A stretch of 33,487 nt of DNA from Thermomucor indicae-seudaticae. Lineage: Eukaryota > Mucoromycota > Mucoromycetes > Mucorales > Lichtheimiaceae. The translations under genes were made by a program, and so were the position numbers. The DNA lies in NCBI GenBank assembly GCA_000787465.1, contig JSYX01000385.1, positions 1-33,487 of the forward strand. The letters run 5' to 3'. The notes beneath the pieces were generated by a model. That model was given only the letters and a program-made list of their open reading frames with translations. It was not told where the DNA came from and made no database searches. Positions 1 to 9,864 of the stretch are shown one piece after another (within the stretch, counting starts at the first letter, position 1; every line of letters starts with the position of its first letter).

Positions 1-2341
1 TGCATGAGAAAATCTAATTGACATTCAATTGTGCACCTCCCTCGTATTTGACAGCCTCATGTAGACATGCAGTCATTGATGGTGTTGGCACAAGCTTTCT
101 GTATAGATCAGTAGCAGTATAAAGTTGGTAGTTATAATTTGTGGCCATTAACGATCGGACTCAGCGGTAACGTATAGCATACAAAAGCAAGAGTGTGAGC
201 ACCATGCAAGGCGGATCGGTTACACACAGATGCTAGTTCTCTTTGTACACACATACCGGATATCCTCTTCCGCGTTCGCATGAAGCAAGATTTACACTGT
301 CGTTCCTTGAGAGTCCAGAGGGACATGCCCATTAGCATTTATTCTGTGGTGCTTCATGGCCTTAATCGTCCTCTTCATTGAGCACAATTATTGTTAGCGC
401 ATATTCGTACAAATGCTACAACAGCATGGGAAGAGGGCTCAAGTTATTCAGTTACACTTAAGCAGCTGGTTCAGATCTTCTAGCGGTTTACTACAGGTCT
501 TACACGCTTCGTGGCTTGACGGGCTGTCTTACAGACGCGTGCATGTATAATTCTCATGCTCACACATGTCATAAGCTTCTTGCTTGTAACATTAAAATAG
601 AGCAAAAGAAAGGGACATTGTTGTGGACCGTTGAAAATGCAAAAGCCCATCACAGTCGATTACGCGTCTCTCTCAATTAATCGAACTTTTACAGTTAAGC
701 CGCTTATCATTCACCCAATGTGTCTGATCCTGGGACCGAACACTTATATGGAGAGGGGACCCAATATGTACATAAAGTTTAAACGTCCCACAAGTATTCG
801 AGCTTTACACTCTCAATGGATTAGCTATTGTGTAACCATTGGCTGATGCAGGCATCTGTCATGGACCTACCTTTTAATCAAAGCTACGTATTCTTGCTTA
901 ATCGCGGTGAACTTTTGTATGCCCTTTGATTAATGGCATATCAAGATTGTTTTTTCCAGTACTATAAACGAACATGGCACTTCTGTCCAAATTAACAAAG
1001 TCTTACGATGTTTATAAATCTACCAGTTCATGAGAGAATAGAACTCCATATTAGGCGAAATTAAGCTGAATCAATTAAGCTGGTCCAGGATTTTGAGCCT
1101 TTTCATAGTCTATTGTGGAGTACCAACAGCTTTGAAGTTGATCTACATGTTACCGGCATGGTCCATACCCGGCATGACGAACTTTGCACTAACGGCTGAT
1201 TTTTTAAACGATTTTGAAAGGGGTCGGTTCCTTTCGTGTACTTTATGAGCAGCTTCAATATCCGGATACAAGCGGGGGAAGCTCACAACAAAGCGTCAAA
1301 GCCTCCAGAAGGATAGGCTTTTACCGAAACATATTGGAGGATTCTAAAAGCCTTTCCATACCTGCTCACTATGATTTCAAAGCTGTCATAGTCAGGGTTA
1401 GCCCAGTGACGTATATGTGCCTATATATGCTTAGCGAATTCTATCCATGCCTTTGGAAATTTTTTGACCCCTGAGTGGTTAACGGGTCGCTTGCAAGGGC
1501 AGCACATTTTGATTCAGTACACAAATACAAATTCTCCAAGCAGTTCTTCCAACAGTTTCCCGCATCTTCCTATATTCCGTCAGGAGACAGTGCGCTGATT
1601 CATTTATCAGGACTGGCGAAAACCTAACTTGTATTGATTAAATGGAAGCGTAAGAAGACAAGGAAAACATTTGAATGCTTCGATGTCATTTGCAATTCTA
1701 TTCTTGGCAAGCATGAATGCTCAGTAACATTAATTGAAATTGACGGTCTATAATACAGTTCACTAAGTACTTAGTATGCACACCTTGAACATATTTGTAT
1801 TCTGCAATTGCAGGGTTCGGCCGAGCATACACTCCAATAAGCCATCGTATTATTTGCACCCGAAGTTGCTGAAGGCATTAACCCACACGTACGTTATATA
1901 ATGAAATCCTGAGAACGCTTCGCTACCAAGAACTTGATGTCTGGAACAACGCTGACAGAGATCAAAAGACGACTTTATGTGGTTGTAAGTGCGTCATGCC
2001 TTATATAGGTATGCCAATAGCGGCCCTACGTGTATAATGTTTTCTGCCAACTTTTCGTTTCTGATCGTATCTGAGCAACGCAACAGCCTCTACTGTTCGA
2101 TACCTCAATTTTGAAGTCTCTGTCCAGCCAAACCTCACAGTTAATCTGATCCTGCAGAATACCTTGATTCGCCACAATGCCTTTATAAGCAGCATATAAT
2201 GTGAGATAAGGAAAAGTTGGGTTAGACTATGAGTTGCTGGCACACGGGCATTATGAGTCGGAAGTTGGATAGCCCGCGAATTAAAAAAATTTCTTGAGAA
2301 GCTGGATACAATTCATTTCTTCCCATTGTCAATCACAGCGA
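1..2341. other. No supportable gene
   Basis: About 2.3 kb of AT-rich sequence with only short open frames, none longer than 86 codons. None of these frames shows a recognisable family motif, and none joins to a neighbour through convincing donor/acceptor pairs. I saw no terminal repeats and no tRNA-like or rRNA-like segment. The 3' end of this stretch must hold the promoter and 5' UTR of the RRM gene that starts at 2342. It may also contain remains of old mobile DNA too diverged to recognise by eye. Confidence 0.55.
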
Positions 2342-5300
2342 ATGGACCCTCGACGAAACCGTTTTGCACCGTACGATACACGTGGAGGACCACCTTCGAC
2401 ACAGAATTACCATGCGCCACCAATGGAAAGTGGCGGTTTACCGCCGCCTCCTATGATGCCGCCCGCGAGAACAGATGTTTATAACTACGGAAACGGGGAC
2501 AACTTTGCGAGACCCATGCCTAGTAGTGGTGGTCCTCCACCACCTGCTGCTGCTGCTGCAACCAGAGACGGAAGCGGAGGTGGACCCATGATGAGACCGA
2601 AAGGTGCTTACAGCTCTAAATTTCCGCCACGCTACGGCGGCCCTTACGATCAACGTCAGCGATCCGAGCATGCTAGTCATAACCGCGCTTCACCTCCACC
2701 TCCTGCTTCTTCAGGTTACATGGGATCTCCAGCCAGTGCAAGCAAGCGTGATCATAGTCGATGGGATACCAGGAGGCAAAACGATGATTTTGGTAAGAAT
2801 CTGAGATCGTGAAGTACTTCTTTTCCCTTTTCTCTTTCTCTTCTTCCCTTGAGCTGGGTAAGTGGGCCGCAGTCTATGACATCGCGTCGGTGATTTTTGC
2901 TTGAGACAACCGGTCTTTGTGACCAATGGGAGAGTGAGGACAATACCCTTTTCCGTCATCACCGGCAGACAGGAACATCATCGTCATAACCGGGAAATAA
3001 CAAGGAAGTCTTTTCTACAAAATGGAGCGCTCACAGCATTGAGACTTAATCAATCGAGATAACAAGATCCATATGAACGGAAGAACGTCCACCATTGAGG
3101 CATACCATTTTTCGTACATTTGTGAGCGGAAGGAAGAAAAACAGAGCAAGAAGGAATCCCGTTAAGAGACGACCAGAAGAACAAATGGAGCCATTGGAAA
3201 ATGGAAGACTGGCCCTCCACCCTGCTTTCTTTGACTTTTCACCACTCTATCAGACACTTCTCTTTTTATTGGTGACAAAAAACGCGCAACCAGCAGTTCA
3301 AGTTGTAATGACTATTCTGTTTCAATTTCTTTGCAGTTCCGTCCTATCCGAATGATGAACCACCACGTAAATCCGAACAATCTCGTCTCCCGAGTCACAT
3401 TGAGCAGAGAGTAGCACGCGAGCGACCTTGCAGAACTCTTTTCGTTAGAAACGTTCAGGTAAAAATTTTGAGACAGAAAACGCTTCCGGGAGCCAAAGAT
3501 GGCTGTCGCATCCGTGAGCGCGACTTTTAGTCTCTCTGTCGCTTACATTGGGTTCTTTTACTGTCTTCTTTTTGTAGTATGAAATCAAGCCTCAGGAAAT
3601 CAGAGAGATGTATGAGAAATATGGCGAGATCAAAGAAGTTTTCAACCTTATTGAAGGCCGTGGAATGATATTTGTTACCTTTGTAAGTCTATGTGTTCTT
3701 CAAATGAAAGTGGCGCAGAGCATACCTAAGCTTATACAATCCATAAAGTATGACATAAGAGCGGCAAGAAGAGCCAAAGAGGCAACACAAGGGATGGTCT
3801 TGCGTGGCCGCAAGATCGATGTACATTATTCCCTGCCTAAAGAAGAGGAAGAAAATGCAAAATGCGACCGTACAAAGAACCAGGTACCTTACCATAATAT
3901 TCGCTTTATGAAGTTCAGTACCGCATTCTAACGCTTGCGGGCAACGCAAGGGGACTTTGCTATTCACGCTAAAGAACACTGACTATTGCCTGCAAGATAA
4001 TGAGCTTTATGACTATTTCCGAAGATTTGGTGACATCAAAGTCATCCGGACACCTCATTTCCGACACCACACAGAGAACAACGAAAAGAGGTTTGTAGAG
4101 CTCGTTTCGGTATGCGTACAACAAGTTTTCTCTAACAAAACGCAGGCAACGTTTCGTCGAATTCTTTGATTCTCGAGCTTGCGTGGATGCTTACGATGCA
4201 TGCCATGGAGCAGATTACAAGGGAGGAAGATGGGACGTTTCGTTTTTTTGGGACCATACAAACAAGTAAGAATATGACACAATTTATGACTCACGAGTCA
4301 GGATATCTAACTAGTGATCTTGTAGGGAACGAAGCGAAGCGTTTGCAGCAAAGAAAGAGCGTCCAGGCGATAAAAAGCTGGATCGCCGGGGAGGAGGGGA
4401 TGGTGGCCGCCGCGGTGGAGGAAGGAGGTCCAGTCCAGGTCCTCGACATCGGTATGATGACGGTGACAGACGAGGCAGCTACGGCGACGACGGTTACGGT
4501 ACCAGTTGTTTTATGCTCAATCGAGATATGGATGCTGATAGTTGAATGATAGGTCGTGGCTCACGGTTCAGTCATCCTCCAAACCAGCCGTTACCTCTGC
4601 CTAGCGGAGATGATAGGCGTTATGGCGCAGGTCCTATGAATACCCAGACTCCTCAGTTTACTGCCCCTGAAGAGAGAGAACGTTTAGAACAAGCTCAAAA
4701 GGCACAACAGGTAAGTTGAACATCGGGTCTTTTATGGAACAATAGATACTCATCTTTAATCAGCTTTTGAGTATGTTTGCCCAAGCGCAAGCTGGACAAC
4801 AAGGCTCTCCCGAGCAGCCACCGCAACAGCAGCCGCAGGTTGCGCAATATCAAGTTCCCTTGTATGCTGCAACGCCTACACCGCAACCAGCTACATCAAT
4901 GGCACCGTACCAACCAATAAGTAATCAAGCTCTCGCAGCTCCAGCTGTCGCTCCAACCAACGAACAGGCAGCACAGGTCCACCAACTTTTGGGGCTTTTG
5001 GTAGATATTTGGTGCCTTTATGGCTTGTTGCAGAAAGATGACTCAGCCGACGTTTATCTGGTTTATAGACACAGGTCGCTGCTCAGCAGCAACAACAACA
5101 GCAACAATTTCAACAATCGGCTGTTCCAATGCCACCAGCAGGGCAACCTCAAACTAATGTACCGCCTAGTTTGCCCGTAGCAGAGCCCCAGCAATATGGA
5201 GCGCAGACAACATCCACTGATGCGGCTGCAGCTGCGGCACTTAATCAAATTGCACAGCTTCTACAAAGCCAACAGCAAAAGCAGCAGCAGCAGCAGCAGC

Positions 5301-5413
5301 AACAACAAAATCTGCAACCTTCATCTATGGCTACTCCTCAATCTGGTTCCACATCTGCCGCTCCGCAAAGTAACAACGTTGCAAACAATTTTAATCCTTA
5401 TGGTGGACAGTAA
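2342..5413 (+). CDS. Mei2-like tandem-RRM RNA-binding protein
   Basis: Predicted 651-aa protein in ten exons: 2342-2792, 3337-3458, 3578-3682, 3749-3883, 3951-4090, 4146-4265, 4326-4498, 4553-4710, 4764-4976, 5075-5413. The N-terminal 150 residues are P/G/R-rich. Two RRMs follow: the first carries RNP2 RTLFVRNVQ and RNP1-like GRGMIFVTF, the second GTLLFTLKN and RFVEFFDSRAC. The arrangement FVRN...YDIRAARRAKEATQG...LRGRKIDVHYSLPK matches RRM1-RRM2 of fungal and plant Mei2-like proteins. An RGG/RS-like stretch (GGGDGGRRGGGRR) and a Q/P-rich tail with a nine-glutamine run, encoded largely by CAG repeats, follow. Such proteins bind RNA and act in mRNA fate or meiotic entry; the exact role here is inferred. 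The start at MDPRRNRF is preferred over an in-frame ATG 48 nt upstream because its downstream composition is coding-like. The first intron (544 nt) is far longer than the others and could hide an exon. Confidence 0.88.
5276..5312 (+). repeat. CAG/CAA repeat encoding polyglutamine
   Basis: A CAG-rich trinucleotide run in the last exon of the two-RRM gene. Together with flanking CAA codons it encodes a nine-residue glutamine stretch, with further glutamines on both sides and a related run near 5081-5113. The repeat keeps frame and is probably length-variable between strains. Confidence 0.85.
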
Positions 5414-5666
5414 AGTTTCTTCGTATCGGACTTGTTCGCGCCCTGTCTAAAGAGAGATAAAAGTAGTTGAATGGAAAATGTAGCATGAAAGCTTCATACT
5501 TGAGAGCAGGGCCATGAATGAAGAGAGAGCAAAAGCTGTTTGTAAGCAATATGCTAGCACAGATAAATACAGGAACAAGCAAAGGTTATGGACAGAGGCA
5601 AAGGGAGGGTGTTTTCTAAGTGCAAACTGCAAAAGAGAACGAGTTATCTAGGACTCCATGATTTGA

Positions 5667-6807
5667 CTAGATAGAACGACGACTGTGTAGAGTTAGCTGA
5701 AGGTCACTTAAGCCAAAGACAGAGACATAGCACGATTTTTATATATATACTTGCCATAGGGGGCACGTATCGCTCCGCACCAGCCAAGCATCAATGCAAG
5801 CTTTGTGAAAGAGATGCAGGCAAGGTAACTGACGAGTAAGTTCAGCTGCAGCCTCAAGATTCTCTTGGCAAATGGGGCAACCTTCGTCAAAGTCATCGGC
5901 TAATGGGTCCATGAAAAATCGAGTCCCCATCGTCAAAACCATATCAAGACATACCATGATCAGAGCAGCTATTGGATCTATTCGAGGAAACCGAACTAGA
6001 TCTTGTTGTCACATGGATGATAATTGTTTAGGAGGTGCACGTTTCTTTCCAGGAAAAAAAAAGATAAGGTGAAATACCTAAATCATCGACGAATTTTACG
6101 AAGTAAACGGATCAGTCTGAGGCTTGCTTAGCATATACATATTTCATTGTTATCTTGAAAGGAAATAAAACCCCCGCACCTTTCTCTGACCTGCGATGAA
6201 CTTGATCGACTTTCATGCGGCGGCGGCGGCGGCGGCATACTAGGAGGCTCTGGCGGCAAGTGCTTGTTAGTCGAATGGAGGGAGACAGAAGAACGAGGTG
6301 GGGCGAAAGTACCTTGCTGCATTTGAACCGAAGCCTCAAACGCGGCTACCAGATCTGCCTCTTCGTCACCTGTCGTGAAATCATCCAGGTTAACGTTTGA
6401 AGGAAAAAGTGCTCGGATGGATTCGTCGATATTTCTCGTCGTTGTAGTGGTTTCTTCATCATCGTCAATTACAATCACTTCCGGACTCAAAGTGTTTCGG
6501 TTATCCGTCCGATCCGACGACCCTTCTTCTTCAGAAGACCTTCCCGCATTTTCGTAATTCTCCAGCTTCAACAATAAAAGAATAGATGGATGAACAACAA
6601 GACATATCTTGGACGCGTCATTCAGCCTACTTCTTCTACAAAGTTTTGACCACAATGGACACACTTTGGCAAAGAGCTTCTCTCCTTGATGATAAGTGTT
6701 TCTTCTTCGCATACGAAACACCAGTACCAGCTGGCGGCAGCGGCAGGGTTCTGCCTTTCCCTGTCGCCCGAATAATCGTCAGCGTCATACACGGTTGAAT
6801 ATATCAT
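5667..6807 (-). CDS. RNF115/126-type RING-H2 E3 ubiquitin ligase
   Basis: Predicted 197-aa protein in five exons: 6807-6631, 6565-6180, 6001-5955, 5899-5755, 5682-5667. The N-terminus has a zinc ribbon (WCFVCEEE...CVHCGQNFVEEL), like the BCA2 zinc finger of RNF115/RNF126. A long acidic, serine-rich and polyproline linker follows; the seven-proline run is encoded by a GCC/GCG-type repeat near 6215-6240. The C-terminus is a RING-H2 domain (CPICQENL...LPCLHLFHKACIDAWL...DTCPLC). The final zinc cysteine exists only if a GC-AG intron (5754-5683) is removed, giving CPLCRRSI and stop. The protein probably transfers ubiquitin with an E2 in the cytosol. The start at 6807 gives a short leader before the zinc ribbon; another in-frame ATG is at 6867. 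Boundaries of the two middle introns are chosen by phase and donor quality. An alternative joins 6313 directly to 6001 and reads through 5954-5900. Confidence 0.82.
5683..5754 (-). other. GC-AG intron in the RING gene
   Basis: The donor reads TG|GCAAGT, the strong form typical of GC-AG introns. The acceptor is CTACACAG, with CTAAC a few bases upstream as a branch-point candidate. Length 72 nt. Without splicing, the RING ends CPLWQ and soon stops, lacking its eighth zinc ligand. With splicing it ends CPLCRRSI, matching the CPVCRKSL-type end of this family. A GT lies four bases into the intron, but using it loses the cysteine. Confidence 0.85.
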
Positions 6808-7167
6808 AACACGCAGTTCAAAGGAACGGAAAAGCGGGGATAGGAGAAGAAAGAGGGAGGAAGGCAAAAGGTGATGGAAAAAAGAAAAAAGAAAAGAGCT
6901 GCATTTCTTTTTTCTGTCTCATGATTCCAGGTGGCGCGCTGCTCATCTTCAGCACTGGTCACCTGGTGTGTTACACTGATAAACCGGGGCTCAGCAAAGA
7001 CACATTCCTGAATGCTTCGAGCGCAGCCTTTTTCTAAATGCATAACGTGAAAATCAAGCCTTTTTTGACATTGCCATTTAATGATACTCTTTTCAAAACG
7101 TTACAAAGAAGTAGAACATTTCTTTTCGCACTTACGCAAGTGTTAATTGTATAACTTGGGCGATCAA
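6808..7167. other. Intergenic, no gene seen
   Basis: This 360-nt space lies between the 5' end of the RING gene and the 3' end of the neurochondrin gene, both on the minus strand. It holds a purine-rich run (A and G on the plus strand) near 6840-6900. That run is a T/C-rich tract when read upstream of the RING gene, as is common in fungal promoters. Nothing else stands out. Confidence 0.5.
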
Positions 7168-8844
7168 TTAAAGCTCATAACCCTCTTCTGCCAAATAAAC
7201 AGCAACAATACGCATGCTGGCTTGAGCGATAAGATCGTTCTCTAGCGTATCCTCGTTGTCGGTCGTGTCTTGTATGAACTTGAGTAGCTCCATTACTACG
7301 TTCATGGTATCATTTAATGCTTTACGGATTTTTAAGAGTACTTCGGCGTCCATCCCGCTTTCCCGCTCTTCGGCATAGTTTGTCGACAGGAAATGAATAG
7401 CAGCTTCTAAGATCTCAAAGCATACAGGAATCATCGTTTGTTGCCGCTTTTCCTTGGACTCGTCCACCTTCACTGTGGCTTGATTATGCAGATTCATGCG
7501 TTTATCGTAGATATCGTCCAGCATCACCCGTGTCTCAGCTGCTACCAAATGGACAACAAGGGTTGGAAATTTGGTTTCTGCCTCGCTCTCCGCTGTCATC
7601 TTCTCTTTCTGACGGCGGCGAGAGGATTTTGTTCGAAGACTAGAAAACAACCAGTCTGGTCCAAAATACCGTAGCAGACATGCTACAACCACCATACTCT
7701 GGTCTCTATACTTGTAGTCTGCGGCAGCAGATGTCAGGGATCAATCAATAGCATAGATAAATCCTACAGCAAGCTTACCTATCTTGCTACTTATGATTTC
7801 TCTTAATCCTGACCGTAATTCTGGTAACCACTTGTTCAAGTTTTCCTCGTTTTCATTTTTGAACTTATTCATAACCTACATGGCATTATTATACGATCGC
7901 AATGGTATATATTTCGGTTCCCACTTACTTCGGATGGAATGTCCGGTAGAATACGCGCCAAAAGATCGAGCGCTTGGAACTTGAGTTTGTCTTGATTCAG
8001 CTTCAAAATCTTGGATAAAGCCGAAAACGTCGTTTGCAATGAATACTTTAAAGCCGAGTTTAAGCTAGGTATAGATTTTTCATGTAGCATATTGCATGTG
8101 CGAGCATATGTCGCCGTGATAAGTTGCGTAGCCAACTTTAACTCCTGATCTAAGGTGTGTTGGTAAGGTGATGCCGAAGTGGAAAACATGATTCGAAGTT
8201 GCCTTTCTTTACCTTGATTTGTAGCTACAATAAGTTCAAAGATATTTTTTAGGACGTCCGGATCCAGCACCTTGACAAGTCCTTCTTTCGAGACAGTGAC
8301 ACAAAGCAGAATGTTGAGAGATTCTTTTGTAGTATCGGTCTGGTCACTGTAAGCGCACATGTTAATAATCCTGAGTCTATAGTCGACCGATCGATGCATT
8401 TGCCCGAGTACTTTGCTGTTAAGACGAGTGAAAGTGCCGGAATACGGTCAACCATGGTTTTAGAGGACACCATGTCCTCGTACCGTGCAAAGCAGCCGAG
8501 CACATTAACTGCGATCTCTTTCAAGACGTGATCTGGAACCTGCTCATTGCCAGAGCCGTCCGTCGCTAGAAAGTAAACAATGGCAGAAGTCAGATTACGT
8601 CGAGCGCATGTAAAGTGTACGTTGATCGATTCTCACAGGATCGAAGAAGGCGTTCAAGGAATTTAAAGTTCATTCCATCGAAGACGCGCCGTACTGTTTC
8701 CTTTTGATCATGCTGGAGGAGACGAGGTAACAGCAGCATCCCCACAAACTTGGATTCATCGGGTTGCGAAGGCGAGATCAACGACAGACATCGGTCGATT
8801 TCTGCAGAACGATCGGCTGCTGAGCTGCCTACGGTAGAAGACAT
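7168..8844 (-). CDS. Neurochondrin-family protein
   Basis: Predicted 475-aa helical protein in five exons: 8844-8637, 8565-8412, 8346-7929, 7875-7779, 7718-7168. The introns (71, 65, 53 and 60 nt) all have GT-AG ends and keep frame. Recognisable neurochondrin features are the N-terminal KFVGMLLLPRLL...RRVFDGMNFKFLERLLRS segment, the EIAVNVLGCFARYEDM helix, and the late MVVVACLLRYFGPDWLF segment. The family forms an armadillo-like helical solenoid. Animal neurochondrin acts in neuronal signalling, and the role of the fungal members is unclear. No signal peptide or membrane span is evident. It is divergent from the small gene starting at 8995, leaving about 150 nt for a shared promoter. Confidence 0.82.
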
Positions 8845-8994
8845 TGACGCGTTTCACAAAGTCTGGAAGTTCTTCGTAATCTCTTTTTAAGGAATTGACG
8901 TATGCGTGACGTCCCTCCATTACAACATATCAACATACCACATGGCAAGGGATCATGTCTCTTGATACTGTCTTTTTTCACTTTTTCGCATCCA

Positions 8995-9384
8995 ATGACT
9001 TTGTCTAGTCGTTCAATTCAAGCATCCATGTCCCTCCTTGTGCGTCCTCGGTTTCCGTCCGTTGTAGGCCGACGGCGAGCAGCGTGGCAAGTGTGTGGCG
9101 GTGGAAAGGAGATACATATGTCTAGCATAGCTTTCGACGGCAAGAAGGATGACGATGGTTCAGTGACGTATGCATTGAAGGGAAGAAAGGCAACCAAACC
9201 GTACAACGAGAGACAATCGACGTCGGGGACTATTGACGAGATCAAGGATAAGGATACGGCATTTGATCCGTCTACGGTGGACCCAAAGGATGAAATCGAG
9301 CGTATGAAAAGGGAAGACCCCAATGATGAATCACCCATAGAATGGAGTGGTGCCAACGAGAAAACAAGCCCACAAAACAAATAA
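8995..9384 (+). CDS. Small hypothetical protein, possibly mitochondrial
   Basis: An intronless frame of 129 codons from the ATG at 8995. Upstream (8902) and downstream (9028) in-frame ATGs also exist. 8995 or 9028 is favoured because 8902 would leave only 57 nt from the divergent neurochondrin start. The first 35 residues are rich in S, R and hydrophobic residues with no acidic residue (MSLLVRPRFPSVVGRRRAAW), as in a mitochondrial presequence. The mature part is charged and probably disordered (GKKDDDGSVTYALKGRKATKPYNERQ, DPKDEIERMKREDPNDESP). I do not recognise the family. The strong change in composition from basic leader to acidic body supports real coding. Confidence 0.6.
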   Translation: MTLSSRSIQASMSLLVRPRFPSVVGRRRAAWQVCGGGKEIHMSSIAFDGKKDDDGSVTYALKGRKATKPYNERQSTSGTIDEIKDKDTAFDPSTVDPKDEIERMKREDPNDESPIEWSGANEKTSPQNK

Positions 9385-9864
9385 AATGCCTCTTCGAATC
9401 GTACATGCCCTTAATTAAGCTTTCAATGGTCATGTATCTTCCCTTGGCGACAAATAGAATCGGTGGAAGACACAGATTTTCCAGCCAATTTCCTCACGGG
9501 TGAAAAGTGCTAGCGACTTTTGTTGTTCCGGTCGTGTAAGGTTTATTGGCCTCTCGGCAATTTGAGTAAATCAGACCTTCTCGGTACCGGAGCGCAACTA
9601 TGGTTACACCGGCCTGGGCTTTTTTTTGGCTTGTTGCACTTCTATCTTTTTTTGCTTCCACTGCTGCTGCCCTTCTTTTTTGCGTTCGTTGTCCTTTTAT
9701 ACCTCGGTGTGCTGGCGAACTGAAAGGCACTTGCGTAAGCTATCGCTAAGAAGCTATTCTTTTCCACACTGGTTCTTTTTTTTTTGGTCGTTTCCACTGC
9801 ACAGTAGCGAAAAGAAAGGAGAGACAGACTTTATCGTTTGGGGCAACAGCACAATTGCAATACA
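9385..9864. promoter_or_regulatory. Upstream region of the myosin V gene
   Basis: No coding sequence is seen. The stretch contains long pyrimidine-rich runs on the plus strand (about 9618-9680 and 9755-9805), the usual look of a fungal promoter/5' UTR. It ends in a purine-rich leader before the ATG at 9865. The poly-T runs are consistent with nucleosome-depleted promoter DNA. No specific factor site is claimed. Confidence 0.4.

Noticed and set aside
1214..1474. 86-codon plus-strand open frame
   Set aside because: No domain, no splice-linked neighbours and no coding-like composition; treated as chance.
5739..5754. RING protein ending CPLWQVYI
   Set aside because: It lacks the eighth zinc ligand; the adjacent GC-AG intron restores the family-typical end.
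6128..6179. Continuation of the RING exon into CGGFISFQDNNEICIC
   Set aside because: This is intron read-through; splicing at 6180 keeps phase with the RING exons.
8567..8636. Donor at GTAATC (8599) for neurochondrin intron 1
   Set aside because: It gives a 33-nt intron and breaks frame. The GTGAGA donor at 8636 keeps phase and gives 71 nt.
8902..8994. Upstream start for the small gene at 8995
   Set aside because: It would begin only 57 nt from the divergent neurochondrin start and adds a leader unlike the downstream protein.
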